The notes under the pieces were generated by a model. The model was not told where the DNA came from. It did not search any database and worked only from the letters and a program-made list of their open reading frames with translations. A program made the position numbers and the translations under genes. A stretch of DNA of 64,000 nucleotides, from assembly GCA_001949185.1 (NCBI GenBank), contig BDGG01000002.1, forward strand, positions 6,352,772 to 6,416,771, in the 5' to 3' direction. Below are positions 23,401-35,400 of this stretch, in pieces. The first letter of the stretch is position 1, and each line of letters opens with the position of its first letter. Origin of the DNA: Ramazzottius varieornatus. Its lineage: Eukaryota; Tardigrada; Eutardigrada; Parachela; Ramazzottiidae.

Positions 23401-26400
23401 CTCGGCCTCAGCTGCGCTAGTTTCTTCAGCCGATGGTACGATGAACGCCTCTGTGGGCTCACTGGGTTGTCCAGGACCAGCCTTGTTACTTGCAGTCACA
23501 CGTGCCTGGTAAGGCTTGTCATCGAGCTTCAGGCTTTCGATGGTGTAGTGAGGCTCGGCAATCAGTTCAGGAGTTAATTTCTCCCAGGTTTTACTGTCAA
23601 CAGGTTTGACGTATACGTGGTAACCTTCTAGCGGACTATCTCCAGTAGTCTTTGGTTCTTCCCATTCAAGTACGACTTCTTGGGGTGTAGAACGTTTAAC
23701 TTCCGGTTTGCCTGGTGCCGATGGGGCAGCTTCTGTAACGACAATTACTTCATACTCTGAAAGGAATATTCAATGAAAGAGGATTCTTACGTACCGGTTG
23801 GCTGTTTCGGTGAGATCTTTGTCAGCTCGACAGGTTCACTGGTACCATCGGCGTTGACAGCGGTAAGCCGAAAGTCGTACTGTGTGTCCTCTTTCAAGTC
23901 CGTCGCAGTGGCTTGCAAGTCTTCTGTCTCAGCCACCTTTGAGTACTTCTTTTGGCTTGACGGCTTCTGTTCCAATATGTAACGCTCGGCAGGAGCAGTA
24001 TCTTCGGAAGTTGGCGCGGTCCATCCCAGCACGACCTCTTTAGGCGAAGTCTCGATGACGTGGAAGTTTTGAGGAGCGAGTGGTGCGCCAGATGGCTTCG
24101 TTGCTTTTGCATCGGCTTCCTTGACTTGAGTGGGCGTTTCGGTGTCGGTGGCAACAGGTGTTACTCCAACCCGGAACATATCAGACGGTTCGCTGGGCTG
24201 ACTTTCGCCGGCTGGGTTCTTGGCCGTGACAACTGCTTCGTACTCGACGTCATCCGCTAAGCCAGTAACCGTATGCGTGGTGGCCTTGGTGGCTTCCTTT
24301 GTGACTTTGCGCCATCTCTTGGTATCTTTCTCCCGTACAGATATGTCATAGTCATTATCAGGCGCACCGGAAGTCTCATCAGTAGGACCGGGTTGCCACT
24401 CGAGGGTAACGCCCGTTGGAAGGTTCTTGGTCACAACGGGCTTTGTGGGAGCCGATGGTGCATCTGTAAGCAACAACCATGATTACTTCAACATGCACAA
24501 ATTCAGGATGTGCAGTCATTTTCATCTCGATCATACCATAAGAAAACTGGGCAACAACGTTAGCGATTTCGGCGGGTTCGCTTTTGCCATCCGTTGTTTG
24601 AGCTGTGACGCGGAAGTCATAGGAAGAGCCCTCAATCAAGTTTTCCACGGTAGCTTGGGTCTCCGTAGTTTCGAGAGCCTTCTGCCAGACCTTTCTCTCG
24701 GAGCGCTTCTTTTCAACCTCATATCCAACGACTGGACGACCACCATCGCTCTCCGGCACGTCCCATGCCAAGTCGACTGCGTCGGGAGTTGTCCGAACCA
24801 CGTGGAGCTGCTCCGGTTTTGACAGTGGACCTGAAACTAACATAACTAATTGGTACTATCGTATGCTAATGACTACATACTACATACGAGGAACGCATTC
24901 CTGCAGGGATATCCATTTGGACGTTTTTTCCCGCATTCCAGCTGTGATTACGGTCTTATAATCGGTATTCCCAACCGCCGAAAAGAATGATCAAAGCAGA
25001 AAACCCTGCAGGGATGCATTTCCTGCATTGTATTAACAGCTACTCATAAGTAAGAGGACTGACCTTTTGGCTGCTCAGTCGGTTCATCCCGAACAACGTC
25101 GCCGGTACCAACTTCCGCGGAAGATTCTGAAATATAAACTTAAACGTTAGCTTAGATTACTCATGCTGGAGTATTAACTCCGTTACTGCGCTGCATCAAC
25201 AATCTGGAAAAACACCGAATACTTTAACGTCACCGACAATATAAAGTGAACAGCAGCAACAAACACTCAAGACGTTGCCGGTTAGGCACAGTGTTCGGTA
25301 GCACCGGAAGCAACAGGACTCACCACGCCAAATCAAGTAAGAAGTGAAGCCTTAATTGAAGCCGGCAATGTATCAGCGAATATGTTAGCTAAACCACGTT
25401 GGCGGCAACATAACAAATTACGGTTAGAGTTACGAAACCTGAAGATCGCTGGTTGAGAGGCGTTAGATCGGAAGGACGCGGAAGAGAACCTTCCCGAGAT
25501 GACCAGTGTTAACTTTGCGTTAGAAGCTTTAATAATGCTGCCTACGAAGACTCGTTCAGCGGAAGCACCTTGAGATCGCAAACTGTCACTGCCTAAGGAT
25601 AATGGTTTTACCGGTGAGGGTAGGTTCGAGAGGGTATCGTTCGGGTTCTCTGTCATCACTCTCCATGTCTTCAGTCTCGTCTGTGGCTTTCGTAGTTTCA
25701 GTCGTCGTCTTGGTCGCAGTTGTTGTTTTCTTTGTTGTTTTCTTAACTTTCTTCGTTGCGATAGGTTCAGGATTCTTTACCACCACTGACTCGGACGGTG
25801 CACTTTCGCCCACTTCATTCTGCGAGATCACTCTGACTTCTTTTTTGACTTCACCTTCATCAAATGGTACTTCGAAAGTATGCTGGTCCGATGAAACTTC
25901 CGCAATCTTTTTCCAAGTCGTCTGTTCTTCGGTTCGTTCTTCGATCACAAAAGTTTCAGCGCGAGAAGAGGTATCGGGCTTTTTAGGCTCGATCCACTTG
26001 ATCGTCTGAACGTCCTCTGCTTCCACAACATCGACGATGGATGGCTTGGCCGGTTTATCTGATGGCATCTGCGCTTCTGGACTTTCCTCTTCCCTTGCCT
26101 TCTCCTCGTCTGTCTTTGTCTCGGTCGTAGTCTTGGTAGTGGTAGTCGTTTTCTTTGTAGTCTTCTTGGTCTTTTTCACTGTGGATGATTCGGGGTTCGT
26201 GACGGACACAGGTTCAGAAGGCGCACTCTCGCCGACTTCATTCGTCGAGATGACTCGGACTTCCTTGTCGACCTGACCTTCGTCAAACGGTACTTCGAAC
26301 GTATCTTGTTCGGCAGGGACCTCTGCGATTTTCTTCCAAGATGGCTTCTCTTCGCTTCGTTCTTCGATCACAAAGGTTTCAACGCGGGAAGAAGTATCGG

Positions 26401-29400
26401 CTTTCTTCGGTTCGGTCCACTTGATTGTCTGAACGTCCTTAGCCTCCACAACGTCGACTATGGAGGGCTTCGCTGGAGCTTCCACTGGAGGTTTTTCTTT
26501 ATCTTCCTCTATTTCGGTCTTGGTGGTAGTTGTGGTGGTCTTTGTGGTCTTTTTGACGATTTTTGTGGATTTCTTGGCGGTGGTTGGCATTTCCGGGTTT
26601 TCAACAACGACAGGTTTGGACGGCTTACTCTGACCGGCTTCGGTAACAGCAACGACGCGGATATCTTTAGTATCCTCTTCGGGAAGGAATGTGACATCGA
26701 AAGACTCTTTATCTGGAGATACACTGGCCACTCTTTGCCAACTTCGTTCGGTTTCAGTTCGTTCTTCGATCACGTATTTCTCAACGGCGTCTGCCTTCTT
26801 AGCTTTTGGTGCTTCCCATTTGATCGTTTTCACGTTCTTGGTTTCGGCAACCTCGACGATCGTCGGCACATCGGTCGTGCTTCCGACCACGACACTTTCC
26901 GGAAGGGTTGTTGACTCGCCCTTCCCATGCTCATTCTGCGGAGTCACTCTGAAGTCGTAGGCTTTACCTTCTTCCAGGTTCTCCACCTGAACAGCGCTTT
27001 GCTTTGTCGTAACGACTTTCGTCCACTTGTGAGTTTCCTCGGTGCGTTGCTCCACGATGTAGGAAGTTTCGGGAGCGGCGGGTTCCTAAACATAAAAATG
27101 TAGTCCATCAGTCCAGAGGTTGATACGGCGCTCGAGCAGAGCAAGAAATCGGATTAGCGTAGGAATGAGGCAGTTGAAAGGGAGCACGTGGGCGGAGCCG
27201 AACCGACTGAACCCACTAATGTGCTCGGTGCTCAATTCCCGAGTCAGGCATATGGGCCGTTACTCGAGTGCGTAATAAATCCGAGTAACGTTCTAACTAG
27301 GCTTTTCTGTGGGTATTTCTTCCCAAAAGTTTTTCAAAACCTCAGATTTGCTTTCAAGACGTCCCACCGAGGTGCCAACTGCCCGTCTAACTCCATCTTT
27401 CAGGGTTTAACGTCGGTTATTAATTATTCGTCAAACTGTACCAACGACTGCATGCTTGACTGTGACTTTGACAACCTACAAAACAACGAAAGTCTCAGTT
27501 TGACTGTGGGTGTAACTGTGGCTTTCGAAAATTGGATGAGACTGCAACTTCAACTGTGACTTTTGCCACAATACGAACTGTGTCTCTAACTGTGGCTTTT
27601 GCCACTTTCTGGATTTTACTTTGCCTTTAACTGCTGCTTTTCGTATCAAGGTTCACTTGAGCTTTAAGCAGTCGGAACTGGACATCACTTTTTCCGTTGC
27701 TGTATCAGAACTGAAAACTTCGTGTGATTTGACATCGCATCTTACCGAAAAGTCAGTAATTACGAAAATTGATGGAGGTTTTGCAAAACCTTCCGAAGAA
27801 GTTACGCTAATCGGCTGGATCGCGTGGCGGGTCTCAACCTCAGCCGATTAGAGTAAGGAATGGGAGGGGCCACAGTCTTACGCTACTCGGATTTCTTGCG
27901 CTGCTAGAGTTCCGTATCAACCTCTCTAGTGAGACTCACGCAGCTTAGATTTTGCACTAAGCATTTAGCAAAAAGCAATAAATAAACATTGCAAACAAAA
28001 TTTTGAAATCAAACAAAAAACACGGTGCCTACCCAAGAAAGCTCGACAGTTGAGTCGTCGACAGAGGTCGCTGTGAGGTTGGAAGGAGCTTCCGGTGTCT
28101 CTTTGTGCATAGACTTCTCGATATTCTTCACCGTGACCGGTTCGCTAGGCTTGCTAGTGCCCTTTGGACCAACAGCAATGACTCGCATCTCCTTCTCCTT
28201 TTCGTTGGCTTCAAAGGGAACTTCAAAGTCCGTTTGCTCGACCGGAAGTTCCGCGACCTTGTGCCAATCAGGGTTCGTCTCGGACCGCTCTTCCACCCGG
28301 ATGTTCAGGATGGGTTTCTTTTCGGTTATGTTCGGCGCAGTCCACTCGAGAACTGGAGCCTGCCCCTCTTCGGTCGTAACGTGGACGTCAGATGGCGCTT
28401 CAACTGGTGCTACTTCGACCGGCTCAGCTGTCACAGTCGGCTTGCCCTCTCCGAGCTTACTTTTGGGCGTTACGCGGAACTCCAGGTTGTCGCCTTCCGT
28501 TAGTTCAGTTACTTCAATCTCGGTAGCGGTGGTACTTGTTACTTTCGTCCAGAGGCGCTTGCCCGGCTGTCGTTTCTCAACCACATATTCGAGAGGCTTG
28601 GCTTGCTTGGCATCAGCAGGCTCTTCCCATGAAAGTGTTATGGTAGAATCGGTAACTTCCGTGACTTCGAGATTCTCGACTGGCGCTTCCGGTTTCTTCG
28701 GTTTTCGGACTGGCTCAGGGTTTTTGACGGTAACCACCTGACTTGGAAGACTTTCGCCCACATCGTTGACGGTGATGAGGCGGATGTCTTTCTCCTTCTC
28801 GTAGTCCTCAAATGGCACTTCGAAGCTTTCTTGATTACCTATCGAGAAACGATACCATTTCTGTAATGCTCTTCTTTCGCAATTTTTCGTGGGTTGTTTT
28901 ACCTTCAAGAGTGGCTATGTCGTGCCATTTGGGTTGATCAGCAGTTCGCTCCTGTACAACAATCTTTTCAAGTTCGCCCCAACCGGTTTTGGGACCTTCT
29001 TCCGGCTTTTTCCATTCCACCGTCGGAATCTTCTTGGTGAAAGCGGTACGCACGGGAGCAAGAGGTTCGGGAAGGGCGTGAGTGTGGACATCCGGAATGA
29101 CAGAGGGCGTGCCTGAGCCAACCGAGTTTTGGGGCGTAACGCGGAACTCGTACAGCTCTCCTTCCTGGAGGTCCGGAATATCGACTTCGGTCGCTGTCGT
29201 GGTCGTCACTTCGGACCACACTTTGCGTCCCGACTTCCGCTTTTCCACAACGAACTCGACCTCCTCGGCAGACGTTTCGGTTGGAGCTTCCCATTCCAGG
29301 TGGACACTAGTGTCCGTCACTGATGTGACTTCGACGGTGCCCGGCAATGCAGATGGCGCTGTGACTGTAAAATCACCAGATTGGAAAAGGCTACCTTTAA

Positions 29401-32400
29401 GAGCTTTGCTGATAGCATTGTTATTAGAAATAGGAACAGTTCGTGTTAGAAGCAGTTCTTACCTTTAATCGGCTTTTTTGCAGGCGGACTCGTTCCTCGC
29501 ACAGCCTGAGACTCGGCCTTGGGAATGACCTCTTCCTCCTCGGCTTCCGGTTGGTCTTCGGGTACTTCATCCGGTACGCCGCGCTGTGGTTTGTCCGTTG
29601 CTTGTTGGCCAGCCTTCTTACTTTGGGTGTGGGTTTTGGTAGTAGTAGTCTTCTTTGTAACAATCTCCACGATCTCGCTGTACTCTTCTTCCGTTACAGC
29701 TTCTTCATCTGGCTCCACCCGCTCTTCAGTCACCGTGGTAGTCGTGGTTGTCGCGACTGTTGATTCCTGTTTTGGCTTAGGCTTGGCAGGTTGCTCCGCA
29801 GGTTTCTCGGCTACCAGTACAGGCTTCGATATTTCCTCCTCTTCATCCGGTTGTTCTTCCGGTACTTCACTGGAGACACCTTTTTCTGGCTTGTCTATCG
29901 ATTCTTGGCCCGCCTTCTTACTTTCTTTTTGGGTCATGGTAGTAGTAGTCTTCTTTGTGATGATCTCCACTATTTCACTGCATTCTTCCTCTTCGACATC
30001 CTCTTCGTCAGGTCGTATCGTTTCTTTGGTTTCGGTCGTAGTTGTGATCCCAACCCTGGTTTCTTCCTTGGGTCTAACCGGCTTACTAGTTTCTTCAGCG
30101 GTCTCGGGAGCTTCGTCGGTCTCCGGCTTCTCCGGTAGCTTTTTACTTTTCGTGTCTTTGGTGGTCGTGGTGGTTTCCACACCTTCAGTCTCGATCTCTT
30201 CCACATTGCTTTCAACGCCGCGTTTTGATTCAGTGGCCTTCTTCGTTGCAATCTTTTTGTCAGGCTTCTCCGTAGCTTCTGTTGGTTTCTTTCTTTCTGG
30301 GCCTACTTCCACTTCGGTCACGTCTATGCTCGTTTCTTTTTCCTGTACGGACAGTTCTCGTGCATCCGTGATCCGTGCGTCACCTCTATCCCGGTCCGAT
30401 TTCTTCGTCTTAACAGTGGTGGTCTCAACGACTTCGACTGTTTCTTCCTCTACTTGCTCGTCCCTCGACACATCCAGAACCTTTGGCTTCTCGTCTACCG
30501 GCTTGCCTATAGAAGTATAACAAATAAAGAAAAGATATCTCCTCACGTCATGTTACTCTAGGTAACGTGATATGGGTGATGGCAGATTATATCATTACGT
30601 TTCGCTGCTTGAGGTCGTGGAGTTTCTTCCTCCTTGGGTACTTTCTTGGGCGCAACCTCCTGTTCTTCCTCTTCATCCGGCTCCTGGTGACTCTTGACCT
30701 CCGACATCGCTGTACATTTCATTTCCATGGTTCGTTCTTCCAGTTCGGGAACGTCCTCCTGAGTTCCATCGGGTTTTCGTCGTCGGACTTGTTTTAGCTT
30801 TTCCACGGTCTCCTCGACCACACCCTCTTCTTTGTCGGTTAGTGCAAGCATTTCCTTTTCGGACATGATCTGCTTGGAAGAGATAGGTTCATTCTTTTCG
30901 ACGTAGTGCTTGCCGGCTTCATCTTGGCTGTACTCGATGCGCTTGATGTTACCCGTGGTGATGGCCTGCACTCCTTGGTCTTCGGCAGTGGCGACCGTGG
31001 TCTTGTAAGTCTGTTGCATTGTCGCTTTTGTTTCCGGCTCCTTACCCGTTTCCTGAAGGGTTTCCATCTCCCATTCTTCGGTGAACTCCTCAACGGTAGT
31101 TTTAACTGCGGTAACAACATATCATTTCACTACATTGACGACGTGCGTACTTAAGCCAATCGATTGAACAAACATGTACCGGTATCATAGCCTTCCAAGT
31201 CCAGTTCTTTCCCAGTTTTAGCATCGTACATCTTTCCATCTCGCTCTTCGACTTCAATCTCCGTCTTTCCTCCTTCTTCGTCCTCGATCACCCAGATCTC
31301 GACCGGCTTTTCAACAACGGTCTTGGTCACGGCTTCTGTACCGACTTCGGCGACCTCTGTCACCTTTTGGTCGCTGGTCATATCAGGCTCCTTTGTCATT
31401 CGCGTTCGTTTCGTCTTGATTGTCACCTCCTCCACCGTACCTTCCTCCGTCACCCGTTGCTCCGTGGCGCGTCTCACATCACTTTCAACTACGGCACCCT
31501 CCATTGCGTCTATGGGATAGGGAAGCGGTAGGATACAGGGCACAGTCAAAGGTACAATAATTTCTTGGAATGAAAAAGGAAAGGGTTAGTGTACCATGCG
31601 ATGGAGAACAAAATCCCTTAAAATATATTCCACCACTAATCGCTGGATGATTCCTAACTTAAACTTGTAAATAAAATGAGGCAAAGTACCTGACGACAGC
31701 AAGGGTTCGTCCCTCCTCACCGGAACGACCTGACCTGGTGTTTTCCTAACCTCAGCAGCCTCACAAACAGGACGGATTTTGCCTGTCTTTCCTTCTGGAC
31801 GATCGGGAGTCAAAGCGGAAGTTGCCTCCTCCTTCGGAAAGAGTGTCGGTATATCTGACGTTGCCTCATGCATATCAGGCGACTCTTCGTCGGCATATGT
31901 CTGCTTGGGTCTTCGCGTTGGTTTAGGCTTTTCCGCCGGTCGGGTCGGAGTGGCTTTCTCCTCTGGTGCCGTGGCCCAGAAGTCTTCCGCCTCTTCTTCT
32001 TCTTCTCCCTCCTCCTCCTCCGGCGCGGTCTGTTCAGCAGAGCCCGATTCTGGAACAGCGGTTTTGGTAATCGTGGTGGTCTGTTCAGTTGTCTGCTTGA
32101 CTTTTCTGGGTTTTGGCTTCTCGGCCACTTCCTCGTCTGGCAAGACCGCAGTGGACTCGACGCTTGTTCCAATATCAGCTTCTTCTATTTCGGTCACATC
32201 TTCACGGCCAGGCTTTTCAGTTGTCGGTTCAACAACTAGTTTTTCTTGCTTGGGAGTATGATTTCTGGACGTGCTCTTTTCGGGACTAGACGCCCAGAAG
32301 TCTTCAACCTCTTCGTCATCGATCTGGGTCTCTTCGTCATCCTCCGGCTCGGTCTTGGTACCAGACTGACGTTCTTCGCCGACGACGGTTTTAACGACTG

Positions 32401-35400
32401 TTGTGGTCTCTTCTATTGTTTGCTTACTCGTTCTTGTTTTGGGCTTCTCAATCACTTCCTCATCTGGGAAGACTGAAGAAGACTCAACACTTGTCCCAAC
32501 TGCAGACTCCTCTATTTCCGCTGCGTCTTCGTACATGGGTTTCTTGGCCGACGGTTTCACTTCCGGCTTCTCTTGCTTTGGAACAGGCTTTACGATAGGC
32601 CTTTTTTCCGGTGCCGAACCCCAGAAATCTTCAACTTCCTCCTCCTCCATATTTTCCTCGTTAGGTGCGACATTGTCAGCGAGTCGTGCTTCTTCTCTCA
32701 CCACTGTTTTAGTGACGGTCGTGGTCTGCTCGGTCTTCTGTTTGGTTGTCTGTGCTTTCGGCTTTTCAATCACTTCCTCAACTGGGAAAACCGAAGTAGA
32801 CTCAACGTATGCTCCGACTGAGACCTCTTCCACTGCTGCGACGTCCTCTTTGACGGCCTCCTCCGTTACCGTCACCGGCTTTGTCTCAGTATCTTCTGGC
32901 ACGGGTTTGGTCTTCGCAGGTTGCTTCGGCTGAGTAACATCCTGTGTAGTCACGGATGCCCAGAAGTCATCCTCCAGTTCTACGGGTACTTGATCCAGCG
33001 GTTCCTCCGGCTCAGCCACTTCCGCCTTTCTTGTCGTTGTTTGGGTAGTTACAGTCTCAGTGCGTGGTCGTTTGGTGCCATCTGAAGAGGTGACGGTTTT
33101 TGTCGTGGTGGTTACCACCTCTTCCACAACCGACCCCTCAATCTCTTCTTCTTCATCCCGAGGAACCACATTTGCTCTGGCCGGAGTTTGCTGACTGACC
33201 GACGGTTTCTTTGTAGGCTTATCTGACTCAACTGTTCGAGTGACTTTCTTGGTCACAACTTCCACCGTCTCCTCCTCGACCATCTCTTCGTCCGGGTGAA
33301 GTTCGCGCTCATCTGAAGCTAAGCCCACTTCGGCGCTATCTATGACGTTGGACTTTTCGGCCAAATGCTTTTCTGTCGTATTCTCATCTTGCTGTGGTCT
33401 TGACCGTCGGTCAAGTTTCTGCTTCGGCTTGTCTTCTTGTGTGTTAATCGTCGAGGTTTCGGATTCTTGTTGAGTAGCAAACGCTGGTGTCGAAATGCTG
33501 GGTTGTTGTTTCACAGTCTTGGTGGTCTTCGTGGTAGTAGTTGTAACTTCCTCGATATACTCACTAACCGCTTCCTCGTCGGTCTCTTCATCAGGAACCA
33601 GCTCACGTTGTTTCGAAGTCAATGCCACTTCTGAAGAATCCACGACGTTGACAGCTTCACCTATCGGCATCTTTCGCTCAGGCTGTTCCGCGATCTTTTC
33701 GTCCTTCTGTGGTCGCGTCCGTTTCTCAGCCTTCGGCTTTGGTCTTTCTTCTTCCGTGTTGACTGCTGAAGTTTCTACTTCGTGCTGCGTCACCGAAACC
33801 GTCGGTTGCTGTTTTACGGTCTTGGTTGTCGTTGTGGTGGTAGTTGTGACTTCTTCGATGTACTCACTGAGCGCCTCCTCGTCAGCGTCTTCGTCAGGGA
33901 CCAGCTCGCGTTGTCTCGACGTTAGTCCTACTTCTGAAGTATCCGCGGCGTTGACAGTCCCGTTCGTCGGTCTCCCAGTTTCGTCGTCCTTCTGCGGTCT
34001 TGCCCTCCCTTCGGGTTTAGGCTTCGGCTGCGACTGTTCCGTGGTTGCCGCTGAAGTTTCCGCGTTTTGAGTGTCGGCTGTCGGTGCCGTAACACTAGGC
34101 TGCTGTTTTACCGTCTTGGTGGTTGTCGTGGTGGTGGTTGTGACTTCTTCAATGTACTCACTCACTGCTTCCTCATCGGTCTCATTCTCAGCGGCCGGCT
34201 TCGGTTTGAGACCATCAGCAACGGTGCGAGTTGTTTTGGTGACGACTTCTGTGGTCTTCTCCATAGCGTCATCTTCTGGTTGTTGTATCTCTTCTGGTCG
34301 AGGTCCACGCTGGGGTTCTTCCGGTTTCATCGAGCCTTTGTGGGCCTCAGTCTCGGGCTTTCTCGCTTTCGACGTAACTGTGTCTGTCTGGACGGGTTGC
34401 ACGATTTCGCTGCGTTCTTCTTCCTCGATATCCACAGTGTCCACTGCAGCTGCAGGTCGAGGCGTAATTGTTACTTTCGGCTTTTTGACTTGCTCGCCTT
34501 TTGCTTCTTGTGGCTGCTTAGGACGCGCTGGTCTCGATGCTTCTTCTTCAGTCGCGGTAGACTCCCTCTCTTCTACGGTGAAATGTTGTCGAGCGACCTC
34601 TTCGGCATCGCCTCTGTCGGGCGATCGGTGCTTGTTAGGTTGTTCGTCGGCAGAATGACCTTCCTCTGCGTGCTGGGGAGCGACCCGTTTACGCTGGGTG
34701 GTGGTGGTCTTTGTAACGGTCTCGACTATGACGCTTTCTTCGATTTCCGAGATGTCCTCATCGCTTGCTCCTTCTTCGTCATCTACAGTAATTTCCCGAA
34801 ACGAACGAACTTCCCTTTCCGATGTCTGGGTGACGAATGGGCGTGAGCGCTCTTGCAGTTGGTCTTTCGTCTTTGGCTTCTTCTTTTCTGGTTCGGTTGT
34901 CATATCTCGGGTCCCTACGAAAGTACAAGGTTTGTACCATAACAAGGCGACAGATATCGACGAATCCAAACATTTGTGATTCCTCTCGACGGTTCGATCT
35001 ATTTTATCATTCATGTGATAAGTCCGCTTATAGTCAAACTTTTACTGTGGGAATGGAAAGAGCTGGCAGAGCGGCTTTTTACTGGTGTATCTTGATGGAA
35101 CTTACCTATCACATCGACCCCGATAGTGATGACGTCTGCACCAGTGGAAGATTCCGCCGTAATTCTGTACGTCCCAGCATCTTCCATTGCAACCTGGTCG
35201 ATCTTCATCGTGATGGTCTTTTCATCCGCAGTGACGGCGATGTGTTTCTCTTTGATACCAACAGGTATGTCGTCACGGTACACCGAAACCGCCGGAACGG
35301 TTTGTTGGTTATGGGAAACCGTAATACTGACAGCATCGGCTTCGTGTACTTCGATGTGCTTCTCCGGTAGCTCTGGTTTTCTCTGAGTCCTTTCGTCGCT

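Noticed and set aside
33495-34846. Long plus-strand frames opposite the unc-89 repeat region
   Set aside because: They are antisense shadows of the low-complexity Thr/Glu/Lys coding exon.
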